Assembly: GCF_002101705.1 (NCBI RefSeq)
Contig: NZ_LQPC01000047.1
Span: 434,001 to 498,000 of the forward strand
DNA from: Mycolicibacterium iranicum
Lineage (GTDB): Bacteria; Actinomycetota; Actinomycetes; Mycobacteriales; Mycobacteriaceae
Length of the DNA stretch: 64,000 nucleotides
Direction of reading: 5' to 3'
In this document: positions 18,144 to 26,759 of the stretch, piece by piece
Layout: the number at the start of each line of letters is the position of its first letter
How positions within the stretch are numbered: position 1 is the stretch's first letter
The notes under the pieces: generated by a model
Told to the model about the DNA's origin: nothing
Database searches by the model: none
The model's input: only the letters and a program-made list of their open reading frames with translations
Program-made: the position numbers and the translations under genes

Positions 18144-19252
18144 GAGCTGGCGCCCACCTTCTCTGCGTCGGGGTCGGAGTCTGCGGCGTGCTCCGGCGGC
18201 GACTCGGCCTTGGCCTTGCGCCGTCGCTTCAGCAGCACCGCGAGGCCGGCGAAACCGGCGGGGAAGAAGCCGACGACAACGATGAACAACAGGCCCTGGG
18301 CATATGTCCACTCCGACGGAAAGCGTTCGGAGAACAGGGTTTGCGCCCACGCGACACCGATCGCGCCCAGCACCGGTCCCAGCAGGGTGGTGCGGCCACC
18401 GATCGCGACGCCGATCAGGAATGCGATCGACGGCAGGATGCCGACCTGAGACGGCGCGATGAACCCGACGATCGGGGCGAACAGCGCACCGGCGATGCTG
18501 GCGAACAGCGCCGCCACCGTATACGCCACCACCTTGATGTTGGCAGGGTCGTAGCCCAGGAAGCGCACCCGCTCCTCGCCGTCGCGCACGGCGACGAGCA
18601 GTTCGCCGTAGCGGCTCTGCATGAGCTGACGCACCACCGCGACGACGATCAGCAACACCGCGGCGGCGATGAAGTACAGCATTCTGCGGTTCACCGGATC
18701 GTTGAGCGTGAACCCGAAGAACGTGCGGAACCTGTTGAGCCCGTTGGAGCCGCCGAGGCTGGTCTGTCCGACCAGCAGAATGGCCAGGGCGGCCGCGAGA
18801 GCCTGCGACAGGATCGCGAAGTATGCGCCCTTGACCTTCCGCTTGAACACGCTGAGTCCGAGCGCTGCGGCGATCCCGGCGGGGATCACGATGATCGCGA
18901 TCAGCGTCACGATCGGTGATGCGAAAGGTGCCCAATAGCCGGGCAATTCACGCACACCCTGGATCTGCATGAAATCGGGCACCTCGTCGCCGCGCAGTTG
19001 CGCGTCGGCAATTTTTAGGTGCATCGCCATCATGTAGCCGCCGAGCCCGAAGAACACGCCCTGACCCAGCACGAGCATGCCGCCCCGGCCCCATGCCAGG
19101 CCGATTCCGACCGCGACGATCGCAAAGCAGAGGAACTTGCCGAGCAAGCTGAGCCGGAAGTCGGACAGCACCGCGGGCGCGATGACGAACAGCACCAGGG
19201 CAGCGACTCCGAAACCGGCCCAGGTCTGCCAACGCCCGAGGACGGTTCTCAT
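18140..19252 (-). CDS. urtC: Urea ABC transporter permease UrtC
   Basis: Branched-chain amino-acid/urea-type permease (LivM family) with about ten membrane helices. Early motif GLAWGRGGMLVLGQGVFFGLGGY and late motif AIGGRTTLLGPVLGA are typical of UrtC. The C-terminal ~30 residues are a charged cytoplasmic tail (RRRKAKAESPPEH...). Overlaps of 4 bp with urtB and urtD indicate translational coupling. The 370-residue length fits the family. Confidence 0.94.
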   Translation of the reverse strand: MRTVLGRWQTWAGFGVAALVLFVIAPAVLSDFRLSLLGKFLCFAIVAVGIGLAWGRGGMLVLGQGVFFGLGGYMMAMHLKIADAQLRGDEVPDFMQIQGVRELPGYWAPFASPIVTLIAIIVIPAGIAAALGLSVFKRKVKGAYFAILSQALAAALAILLVGQTSLGGSNGLNRFRTFFGFTLNDPVNRRMLYFIAAAVLLIVVAVVRQLMQSRYGELLVAVRDGEERVRFLGYDPANIKVVAYTVAALFASIAGALFAPIVGFIAPSQVGILPSIAFLIGVAIGGRTTLLGPVLGAIGVAWAQTLFSERFPSEWTYAQGLLFIVVVGFFPAGFAGLAVLLKRRRKAKAESPPEHAADSDPDAEKVGASS

Positions 19253-20133
19253 ACGAGACTCCTTGTTCGAACCGTGAAGAGACCCTGCGGGCGGGCCTGG
19301 AGGAATACCACGATGATCACGAAGACGATCACCTTCGCCAGTGACGCCGTGGTGTTGTACTCGATGAACGAGTTCAGGAAGCCCAGCGCGAACGCCGCGA
19401 TGACCGTGCCTTTGATCTGGCCGAGACCACCGACCACCACGACGAGGAATGCGTCGATCAGATAGCTCTGCCCGATCGTCGGGCTGGTCGATCCGATCAG
19501 CGTCAGCGCCACACCGGCGACCGCCGCCAAGCCAGACCCGATGAAAAACGTGGTGATGTCGGTCTTGCGTGACGAGATGCCGCTGGTCTCAGCGAGATCG
19601 CGGTTCTGCACGACGGCGCGGATTCGCCGCCCCATCGGGCTGACCTTGAGCACCGCGGCCAACACCGCGACGCACACCACCGCAAGCACCAAGATGAAGA
19701 TGCGGGTTTTCGGTACTACGGCACCCAGGATTTCCACACCGCCGGAGAGCCATTCCGGCGCGATGACGTTCACCGCGGGCGCCCCGAAGATGTCGCGCGC
19801 CACCTGTTGCAGGATGAGGCCGACGCCGAACGTCACCAGCAAGGTGTCCAGGGGGCGGTGGTACATGCGCTGGATCAGCGTGACCTCCAGCAGTGCGCCC
19901 ATCGCACCACCGATGAAGAAGCCGAGGATCAGCGAGATGATCAGCGAGACACCGGCACTCGATACGATCTGCTGCACCACGTAGGCGGTGTAGCAGCCGG
20001 CCATGATGAATTCGCCGTGCGCCATGTTGATGACGCCCATCTGACCGAAGGTCAGCGACAGTCCCAGTGCGGCCAGCAACAGGATCGAGCCGAGGCTCAA
20101 TCCTGTTGCCAGCTGTCCGATTACGACATCCAC
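19249..20133 (-). CDS. urtB: Urea ABC transporter permease UrtB
   Basis: Second permease subunit (LivH family), 294 residues with about eight membrane helices. Motifs GLSLTFGQMGVINMAHGEFIMAG and ALGFLNSFIEY are characteristic of UrtB. It begins with GTG at 20133, 37 bp after urtA, and overlaps urtC by 4 bp. It forms the channel heterodimer with UrtC. Confidence 0.94.
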   Translation of the reverse strand: MDVVIGQLATGLSLGSILLLAALGLSLTFGQMGVINMAHGEFIMAGCYTAYVVQQIVSSAGVSLIISLILGFFIGGAMGALLEVTLIQRMYHRPLDTLLVTFGVGLILQQVARDIFGAPAVNVIAPEWLSGGVEILGAVVPKTRIFILVLAVVCVAVLAAVLKVSPMGRRIRAVVQNRDLAETSGISSRKTDITTFFIGSGLAAVAGVALTLIGSTSPTIGQSYLIDAFLVVVVGGLGQIKGTVIAAFALGFLNSFIEYNTTASLAKVIVFVIIVVFLQARPQGLFTVRTRSLV

Positions 20134-20170
20134 GTGCTGCGTACTCTTCCCGTCGTTTCGCTCGCCCGGA

Positions 20171-21436
20171 TCAGCCGGACAGTCCGGCGGCCCACGGGTA
20201 GGACTTGAGGAACGGATCCGGCTCGATCGGGCCGGGCGACTCCCAGATCGTGTAGATCAGCCCGTCGGGGCGGATCTCACCGATTCTTGCGGTCTTGGTG
20301 ATGTGGTGGTTCTCGCCGTCGATGGTGACCAGGCCCTCCGGGGCGTCGAACGTGACACCGTCAGCGTTGTCCTGAATTGCCTTGACGTCGAACGACTGTG
20401 CCTTCTCCACGGTGTTCTTCCACAGGTACACCGACACGTACGCGGCTTCCATCGGGTCCGAGGTCGGCTTGTCGGCCCCGTACTTGGCCTTGTAGGCCTT
20501 GACGAACTCGTTGTTCACCGGTGTGTCGATGGTCTGGTAGTAGTTCCACGCGGTCAGCTGATTGGTGATGTTCTGCACACCGATACCGCCGACCTCTTCT
20601 TCGGCGATCGACACCGAAACGACCGGCATGTCCTGAGGCGTCAGGCCGACGTTCTTGTACTCACGGAAGAACGCGACGTTCGAGTCGCCGTTGAGGGTGT
20701 TGAACACCGCGTCGGCGTCGGCGGAACGCACCTTGTTGACGATGGTGGAGAAGTCCGTGCTGCCGAGCGGGGTGTAGTCCTCGCCCTTGATCTCCATGCC
20801 GTTGGCCTGCGCGTAGGCCTTGATGATGCGGTTGGCGGTCTGCGGGAACACGTAGTCGCTACCGACCAGGTAGAGCGACTTGACCCCCTGCTCCTTCAGG
20901 TAGTCCAGCGCTGGCACGATCTGCTGGTTGGTGGTGGCGCCCGTGTAGAAGATGTTGGGGGAGGCTTCCAGGCCCTCGTACTGCACCGGGTAGTACAGCA
21001 GCGAGTTGGCGCTCTCGAACACGGGCAGCATCGCCTTGCGGCTCGAAGACGTCCATCCACCGAACACCGCGGCGACGCAGTCGCTGCTGATCAATTTCTC
21101 GGCCTTCTCGGCGAACACCGTCGGCTCCGACGCGCCGTCCTCGCCCACCAGCTGGATCTGCTTGCCCATGACCCCGCCCGAGGCGTTGATCTGCTCGACG
21201 GCCAGATCGATCGCGTTGCGGACGGTGACCTCGGAGATCGCCATAGTCCCCGACAGCGAGTTCAGTGCGCCGACCTTGATGGTGTCGCCGGAGGTGTCGA
21301 CACAGGACTCGGCATTTGCTGAATCTGTCTCGGTGGCCTTACTGCCGCAGCCGGCGAGCAGCAGACTGGCGACGGCCACGACACTTCCTGCTCTCAGCGC
21401 TGATCTCGTGAACGGGTGGCGTCGAGGTTGGTGCAT
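20171..21436 (-). CDS. urtA: Urea ABC transporter substrate-binding lipoprotein UrtA
   Basis: Secreted lipoprotein that captures urea (or short-chain amides) for UrtBCDE. The signal sequence ends in LLLAGC (Cys about residue 31). Family motifs IKVGALNSLSGTMAISE, YYPVQYEGLEASPNIFYTGA and GSDYVFPQTANRI are diagnostic of the urea/amide-binding branch of periplasmic-binding proteins. ATG 21436 follows GAAAGG; the open frame reads another 350 bp upstream without support. No urease genes are in the window. A GlnR-like site lies about 150 bp upstream, suggesting nitrogen control. Confidence 0.94.
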   Translation of the reverse strand: MHQPRRHPFTRSALRAGSVVAVASLLLAGCGSKATETDSANAESCVDTSGDTIKVGALNSLSGTMAISEVTVRNAIDLAVEQINASGGVMGKQIQLVGEDGASEPTVFAEKAEKLISSDCVAAVFGGWTSSSRKAMLPVFESANSLLYYPVQYEGLEASPNIFYTGATTNQQIVPALDYLKEQGVKSLYLVGSDYVFPQTANRIIKAYAQANGMEIKGEDYTPLGSTDFSTIVNKVRSADADAVFNTLNGDSNVAFFREYKNVGLTPQDMPVVSVSIAEEEVGGIGVQNITNQLTAWNYYQTIDTPVNNEFVKAYKAKYGADKPTSDPMEAAYVSVYLWKNTVEKAQSFDVKAIQDNADGVTFDAPEGLVTIDGENHHITKTARIGEIRPDGLIYTIWESPGPIEPDPFLKSYPWAAGLSG

Positions 21437-21512
21437 GAACGGCCTTTCTGGCAGTCGGCAGCGCTCACCAGCTGATGAGGCGCCGAGTGGAGAAACTTCT
21501 GAACGACGAACT

Positions 21513-21534
21513 TTCGACACCGCCCGGTGTCGAA
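21513..21534. promoter_or_regulatory. 22-bp inverted repeat in urtA 5' region
   Basis: TTCGACACCG-CC-CGGTGTCGAA, arms of 10 bp with a 2-bp centre, about 77 bp upstream of the urtA ATG. The tight spacing and lack of a T-run favour an operator over a terminator. No regulator gene is adjacent, so the binding protein is unknown. Confidence 0.5.
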
Positions 21535-21576
21535 TCGGGACGTTAGAGCGCCTGTGTTTCTGCCAAATGTCTGTGT

Positions 21577-21593
21577 GTGACAGGGAAGTTAAC
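21577..21593 (-). promoter_or_regulatory. Candidate GlnR binding site upstream of urtA
   Basis: On the minus strand the sequence reads GTTAACTTCCCTGTCAC, two GTnAC half-sites with the AC-n9-AC core described for actinobacterial GlnR boxes. It lies about 140-157 bp upstream of the urtA start, where nitrogen-limitation activation of urea uptake would be expected. The match is by eye. Confidence 0.5.
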
Positions 21594-21684
21594 CTGTTGC
21601 CGCAATCGACAGTTGGTTTGCCGTTCACCGATCGCGTGCCGGCGGGACTAGCACGCTCGTAACAATCCGGTAGCGTCCGGCGAT

Positions 21685-22137
21685 GTGACCAGTATGCGAT
21701 CAGCTTTGCGAAGCAATGCAGCCAAAGTAGGAGCGGCGGTCGGGGCGTCACTGATGGCGGCGGCCACCTCGGTCGTGGTCGGTGCACCCACTGCGGGTGC
21801 TCAGCCCGCGGGTCATCAGGTCCGGTACACCCTGGTGTCCGGGGGTGCCTACCAGTTCGACCTCTTCTACCTCACGAGCCAGCCGCCCAGCATGGAGGCC
21901 TTCAACGCCGACGCCTACGCGTTCGCCAAGCGCGAGAAGGTCAACCTGGCGCCCGGAGTGCCGTGGGTGTTCGAAACGACGCTGGAGGACCCGAACTGGG
22001 CGATTCTTCAGGTCAGCAGCACCACCAAGGGTGGCCAGGCCGCCCCTAATGCGCATTGCGACATCGCCGTCGACGGCGCGGTCCTGACCGAGCACAACGA
22101 TCCCTACAACGTGCGGTGCCAGCTCGGCAACTGGTGA
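21685..22137 (+). CDS. Secreted MmpS-like protein
   Basis: A 150-residue protein with an N-terminal signal/anchor (hydrophobic about residues 14-35, followed by AGAQPAG) and a small beta-rich domain. HQVRYTLVSGG near the domain start and HCDIAVDGAVLTEHNDPYNVRCQ near the end resemble MmpS-family periplasmic domains, including the paired cysteines. No MmpL is adjacent. Start choice between GTG 21685 and ATG 21694 is unclear; neither has a strong ribosome site. Its stop is 1 bp from the convergent helD stop. Confidence 0.65.
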   Translation: MTSMRSALRSNAAKVGAAVGASLMAAATSVVVGAPTAGAQPAGHQVRYTLVSGGAYQFDLFYLTSQPPSMEAFNADAYAFAKREKVNLAPGVPWVFETTLEDPNWAILQVSSTTKGGQAAPNAHCDIAVDGAVLTEHNDPYNVRCQLGNW

Positions 22138-22138
22138 T

Positions 22139-24352
22139 CTAGACGGGGGTCAATCCCGACAGGGCGGGCGGAAGCTCGTCGCGATGAAGCACGCCGAGGC
22201 GCTGCGTGGCGCGGGTGAGTGCGACGTACAGGTCGGCCGCGCCGCGAAACCCCTCGGCGAGAATCCGTTCCGGATAGACCACGAGCACCGCGTCGAACTC
22301 CAGGCCCTTGGTGGCCGTCGGCGGCACCGTGCCCGGCACGCCGGGCGGCCCGATGACGATGCTGGTGCCGTCCCGTGCTGCTTCCTCCTGCACGAATTCC
22401 TCGATGGCCGTGGACAGTTCGTCGTCGACTACACGGCGCGCCCACGGTGCGGCACCGGTGGAGCGCACCGATTCCGGCGGTTGTACGGCGGGCGCGAATT
22501 CGGCCAGCACGGCGGCCGCGACGGCCATGATCTCCGACGGCGTGCGGTAGTTCACCGTCAAGGTTCGATACATCCAGCGCTCTGCCACATACGGTTTGAG
22601 CATCGCGTCCCACGAGGTCGCCCCCGCTGAGGAGCGCCGCTGCGCGAGATCGCCGACCGTGGTGAACGACCGGCTCGGGCAGCGCCGCATCAGCACTCTC
22701 CAGTCCATTTCGGAGAGTTCCTGCGCCTCGTCGACGACGACGTGCCCGTACGTCCATTCCCGGTCGGCGGCTGCGCGTTCGGCGAGCTCGCGGGTGTCGC
22801 GCTCCAGGAATCGCTCGGCGAGATCCTCGGCCGCGATGACGTCCTGGGCCATCAGCCGGTCCTCGTCGTCCATCATGTCCTCGCGCCCGATCATGAGATC
22901 GAGGACGCCCGCCGCGTACGCGGCTTCCTCCACCCGTTCCCGTTCCGCGGCTTCCTCACCCGACTTGTCACGGCCCAGCAGGTCGACCAACTCGTCGAGC
23001 AGGGGTACGTCCGACAGTGTCCACGCCGCACCGTCCTCGCGGTGCAGCGCCGGATCCGCGCCTGCGGCGCGAAGCCGTTCGTGTGACGAATACAGCTCGC
23101 TGAGAAGGGATTCCGGCGTTAGTACGGGCCAGAGCCGATCGAGCGCCGCCTTGAAACCGGCGTGATCCTCCAGCTCGTCGATCAGGTCGGCGCGCAGATG
23201 TTCCCACGCGGCCTTGTCCGCGCGGGTGAGCCATCCCCGGCCGATCTTGGCGATCGCCCGTTCGGTAAGCGCCCAGGTGATGACGTCGACGAACGTGGTA
23301 CGGGCGTCGTTGTGCGGTTGATCGGTGGCGCGCGCCTCCTGGACAGCCCACTGGGCGATGTCGGCGCCGATGCTCACCGACACGTCCGACAGGTCGATGG
23401 GCACCGGCTCCTGCGGCACGCGCTGCCGGTCGGCGACCGCTGCGGAAAGCACGTCGAGAATGGCCAGCGATCCCTTGATCTGCGCCGCCTTCGGGGTGTC
23501 GGTGTCGGTGACGTGCAGACCGGGATAGAGATCGCCGACGGTCATGAACACCACATTGGTTTCGCCGAGTGACGGCAGCACCCGCCCGATGTGGCGCAGG
23601 AACGCGGCGTTCGGTCCGACCACGAGCACACCGTGGCTCTCCATGCGCTTGCGTTGGGTGTAGAGCAGATAGGCGACGCGATGCAGGGCGACGACGGTCT
23701 TGCCGGTGCCGGGGCCGCCCTCGATGACGAGCACCCCGGGATGATCGAGCCGGATGATGGCGTCCTGCTCGGCCTGGATGGTGGCGACGATGTCGCGCAT
23801 TCCTTCCCCGCGTGGTGCGTTGACCGCCGCCAACAGGGCCACGTCGCTGGAACTGCCGCGCTGGCCTTCAGTCTCGTCGGAGCCGGGCCTGCCGAACACC
23901 TCGTCGGTGAAGTCGATGACGCGGCGCCCGATGCTGCGGAACTGCCTGCGCCTGCGCATGTTCTCCGGATGGGCGCCCGTCGCGACGTAGAACGCGCGGG
24001 CCGCGGGCGCACGCCAGTCGACCAGCAATGGCTCGTAGTCGTTGTCCTCGTCCTGCACGCCGATGCGGCCGATGTAGATCCGCTCACCGTCGACGCTGTC
24101 GAGGCGGCCGAAGCACAAGCCGGCGTCCGCGATGTTCAGCCGGTCCATCCGGGCGGCAGACGCGCGCACCTCGGCGTCGCGATCCACCATGGTGCCGCCG
24201 TCCTGGGTATCGACGGGGGCCCCGAGCGCGGCAGCGTATCTGGATTTCACCCGTTCGCGCTCGGCATCGAGCCGTTCGTACAGGCCTTCGACATAGCTGC
24301 GCTCCGACTGCAGCTCGGTGTCGTAGTTGGTCGGTGTCTTCTGAGTCGACAT
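22139..24352 (-). CDS. helD: HelD-like RNA polymerase recycling motor protein
   Basis: Superfamily 1 helicase-like ATPase that in mycobacteria and Bacillus strips nucleic acid from stalled RNA polymerase. A coiled-coil N-terminus (SERSYVEGLYERLDAERERVKSRY) would reach the secondary channel. Walker A is GGPGTGKTVVALHR at about residues 212-219, and VVDEAQELSEMDWRVL (motif II) and LTVNYRTPSEI (motif IV) follow; the C-terminal lobe contains KGLEFDAVLVVYPE. ATG 24352 follows AAGGGG and gives 737 residues, as expected for M. smegmatis HelD. The longer upstream reading frame overlaps the divergent gene and is not supported. Confidence 0.9.
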   Translation of the reverse strand: MSTQKTPTNYDTELQSERSYVEGLYERLDAERERVKSRYAAALGAPVDTQDGGTMVDRDAEVRASAARMDRLNIADAGLCFGRLDSVDGERIYIGRIGVQDEDNDYEPLLVDWRAPAARAFYVATGAHPENMRRRRQFRSIGRRVIDFTDEVFGRPGSDETEGQRGSSSDVALLAAVNAPRGEGMRDIVATIQAEQDAIIRLDHPGVLVIEGGPGTGKTVVALHRVAYLLYTQRKRMESHGVLVVGPNAAFLRHIGRVLPSLGETNVVFMTVGDLYPGLHVTDTDTPKAAQIKGSLAILDVLSAAVADRQRVPQEPVPIDLSDVSVSIGADIAQWAVQEARATDQPHNDARTTFVDVITWALTERAIAKIGRGWLTRADKAAWEHLRADLIDELEDHAGFKAALDRLWPVLTPESLLSELYSSHERLRAAGADPALHREDGAAWTLSDVPLLDELVDLLGRDKSGEEAAERERVEEAAYAAGVLDLMIGREDMMDDEDRLMAQDVIAAEDLAERFLERDTRELAERAAADREWTYGHVVVDEAQELSEMDWRVLMRRCPSRSFTTVGDLAQRRSSAGATSWDAMLKPYVAERWMYRTLTVNYRTPSEIMAVAAAVLAEFAPAVQPPESVRSTGAAPWARRVVDDELSTAIEEFVQEEAARDGTSIVIGPPGVPGTVPPTATKGLEFDAVLVVYPERILAEGFRGAADLYVALTRATQRLGVLHRDELPPALSGLTPV

Positions 24353-24411
24353 GTGCCCCTTAGCAAATTGCGCAACGGCTGCGATTTTACAGCGGGTCGC
24401 TTGACAGCATG

Positions 24412-24427
24412 TCGAACATATGTTCGC
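24412..24427. promoter_or_regulatory. LexA (SOS) box
   Basis: TCGAAC-ATAT-GTTCGC matches the mycobacterial LexA consensus TCGAAC-n4-GTTCGA at 11 of 12 defined bases. It lies immediately upstream of the radical SAM start at 24435, and a TTGACA hexamer is at 24401-24406. In M. tuberculosis the orthologue Rv2578c is reported as DNA-damage inducible. Confidence 0.85.
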
Positions 24428-24434
24428 ATGGTTT

Positions 24435-25454
24435 ATGCGCTGGGCAGGCCAAGGCATCGACGTCGACGACGGCGCACTCCCCGGGCTACAGCGTATCGGC
24501 CTGATCCGCACCGTCCGGACGCCGCAGTTCGAGGGCATCACCTTCCACGAGGTGCTCTGCAAGTCGGCGCTCAACAAAATTCCTGAAGGTGCTGCCGTCC
24601 TCCCTTTTCGGTACACCGTCAACGGATATCGCGGGTGTTCCCATGCGTGCCGCTACTGCTTCGCCCGGCCCACGCACGAGTATCTCGATTTCGACCCCGG
24701 CCAGGACTTCGACAGTCAGGTGGTCGTCAAGACGAACGTCGCCGAGGTGCTGCGCCGCGAACTGCGAAGGCCGTCATGGATGCGCGAAACCGTTGCGCTG
24801 GGGACGAATACGGACCCCTACCAGCGGGCCGAGGGGCGTTACGCGCTGATGCCCGGCATCATCGGCGCCCTCGCCGACTTCGGGACACCGTTTTCGATCC
24901 TGACCAAGGGCACGCTGTTGCGCAGGGACCTTCCGCTGCTGACCGAGGTGGCCCGCCGGGTCGATGCCAGTGTCGCCGTATCGCTGGCGGTGGGTGATCC
25001 GGACATCCACGCCCGCGTCGAGCCGGGCACGCCGTCGCCCCAGGCGAGGCTGGGACTGGTCGCCGCGATCCGCAATGCAGGGCTGGACTGTCACGTCATG
25101 GTGGCCCCCGTCCTGCCGCGGATCACCGACTCCGAGGAGCACTTGGACGACTTGCTAGGGCGCATCGCCGCAGCGGGGGCAACGAGTGTCACAGTGTTCG
25201 GACTGCACCTGCGGGGGAGTACACGCGGGTGGTTCATGGATTGGCTCGCGGCCGCGTACCCGCACCTTGTCGGCGAGTACCGCAATCTCTACCGGCGGGG
25301 CGCGTACCTACCGCAGCAGTACCGGGCGATGTTGGCCCAGCGCGCAGCGCCGCTGATCGCCAAACACGGGCTGACCCGTGACGGACGGTCGTTTCGCGGC
25401 GCGCCGACTGCACCGCCACCCGCCGCGACATCGGCTCAGCCTGCGCTGTTTTAG
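24435..25454 (+). CDS. Rv2578c-family radical SAM protein, SOS-linked
   Basis: Radical SAM enzyme related to spore-photoproduct-lyase-like proteins. The 4Fe-4S motif is GCSHACRYCFARPTHEYLDF (C-x3-C-x2-C). VALGTNTDPYQRAEG and SILTKGTLLRRDLPLL are hallmarks of the Rv2578c family. ATG 24435 gives 339 residues and the N-terminus MRWAGQGI, matching the known homologue; ATG 24420 is inside the LexA box. The reaction is unknown, but damage control by LexA suggests repair of DNA, RNA or precursor damage. Confidence 0.9.
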   Translation: MRWAGQGIDVDDGALPGLQRIGLIRTVRTPQFEGITFHEVLCKSALNKIPEGAAVLPFRYTVNGYRGCSHACRYCFARPTHEYLDFDPGQDFDSQVVVKTNVAEVLRRELRRPSWMRETVALGTNTDPYQRAEGRYALMPGIIGALADFGTPFSILTKGTLLRRDLPLLTEVARRVDASVAVSLAVGDPDIHARVEPGTPSPQARLGLVAAIRNAGLDCHVMVAPVLPRITDSEEHLDDLLGRIAAAGATSVTVFGLHLRGSTRGWFMDWLAAAYPHLVGEYRNLYRRGAYLPQQYRAMLAQRAAPLIAKHGLTRDGRSFRGAPTAPPPAATSAQPALF

Positions 25455-25484
25455 AAGACGCGCTGTTTTGGTGCCAGCGGCGTT

Positions 25485-26759
25485 CTAGCTCTTGTTGCGC
25501 TTCACCTGATTGAACGGCACGCCTCGGTCGGCGGCGGCTTCGCGCGGGAAGCCGAGGATGCGTTCGCCGATCACGTTGCGCGCCATCTCTGAGCTGCCAC
25601 CGCCGAGCGATCCCGTCTGCCGGGACAGGTAGCGCACACCGATGTCGGAGAGCTCCGTGAGGCCCGGTGCCTCCTGCGAACCCTCGTCGATCACGCCCGC
25701 AGTTCCCGCGATCGCCAGTGCCGTGTCGACCTCAAGTTCTGTGGTTTCGGCATGGAACAGCCGAATCAGCGTGCCCGCGTTCGGCGGCAGCGAGCCGTCG
25801 GCGATCGCGTGGAACACATGGTCGATCAGCTGTTCTTTGACGATCCTGCGTGTCAGCGCGCGCCCCGCCAGATCCTGGATACGAGGATCGTCGCCTTGGC
25901 CGGTGGCCTCGGCCAGCCCGACGTGATCGGGCGGCATCTCGTTGGCGTTTTCGGCGGCGGTGCCGCTGGCGAACTCCGAACCGCCGCCCACCGCGCGGCG
26001 CTCGTGGTGCAGCTGGCGGGTGGCAACCTCCCACCCCTTGTTGACCTCGCCGACGACGGCATCGTCGCCGAGCGCGAGGCCGTCGAAGAATTCCTCGCAG
26101 AACTCTTCATTGCCGTTGACCTCTTTGATGCGGCGCATCGTGATGCCGGGGGAGTTCAGCGGCACGAGGAACATCGTCAGGCCCTCGTGCTTGGGCACCG
26201 TCCAGTCGGTGCGGGCCAGCATCAGGCCGTAGTCACCGGCGAACGCGCTGGTGCTCCAGGTCTTGGCGCCGTTGATGATCCACTTGCCACCCTCGTAGTC
26301 GGCCCGGGTGATGACGCCGGCGAGGTCGGAGCCACCGCTGGGTTCGCTGAGCAGCTGAACCAGGATCTCGTCACCGCGAATCGCGGCCGAGATGCGGTCG
26401 CGTTTCTGGGCTTCGCTGCCCACGTCGAGGATGGTCGCCGCACAGATCGTGAAGGTCGGCGTGTTGAGTATCAAGGGCATCTCGTAGCTTCGGCATTCGG
26501 CGTTGAACGCCCGCTGGTAGGCATAGTCCAGGCCGAGCCCGCCGTACTCGCGCGGGAAGCAGATTCCTGCGAAACCTCCCTCGTACAAGCGCTTCTGGAG
26601 TTCCTTCGCGCGGTCCCAAGAGGCCTGTTCGGCACGCACCGAGAACGGCGGGTGGTCGGGATCGACCCTCGGCATGTTCTCGGCCAGCCAGGCCCGCGCG
26701 CGGGCGGCGAAATCCGCTACCGACTCGGTCGTCTGTGTGGAGGTGACGGTGTCGGTCAT
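25485..26759 (-). CDS. Acyl-CoA dehydrogenase
   Basis: FAD-dependent acyl-CoA dehydrogenase of the long actinobacterial type (424 residues). ICFPREYGGLGLDYAYQRAF, LLSEPSGGSDLAGVITRA and NGAKTWSTSAFAGDYGLML mark the FAD and substrate regions, and SRQTGSLGGGSSEMARNVIGERILGFPRE closes the C-terminal domain. The ATG overlaps the upstream acyl-CoA dehydrogenase stop by 4 bp. Paired FadE genes of this kind often form heterotetramers on unusual acyl-CoAs such as steroid side chains; substrate is not evident. Confidence 0.9.
   Translation of the reverse strand: MTDTVTSTQTTESVADFAARARAWLAENMPRVDPDHPPFSVRAEQASWDRAKELQKRLYEGGFAGICFPREYGGLGLDYAYQRAFNAECRSYEMPLILNTPTFTICAATILDVGSEAQKRDRISAAIRGDEILVQLLSEPSGGSDLAGVITRADYEGGKWIINGAKTWSTSAFAGDYGLMLARTDWTVPKHEGLTMFLVPLNSPGITMRRIKEVNGNEEFCEEFFDGLALGDDAVVGEVNKGWEVATRQLHHERRAVGGGSEFASGTAAENANEMPPDHVGLAEATGQGDDPRIQDLAGRALTRRIVKEQLIDHVFHAIADGSLPPNAGTLIRLFHAETTELEVDTALAIAGTAGVIDEGSQEAPGLTELSDIGVRYLSRQTGSLGGGSSEMARNVIGERILGFPREAAADRGVPFNQVKRNKS

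Noticed and set aside
24353..24622. N-terminal extension of helD
   Set aside because: It would run through the LexA box and into the radical SAM gene; ATG 24352 matches the family start.
25455..25484. Possible terminator after the radical SAM gene
   Set aside because: The AGAAGACGCGCTG / CAGCGGCGTTCT stem has mismatches and bulges; too weak to call.
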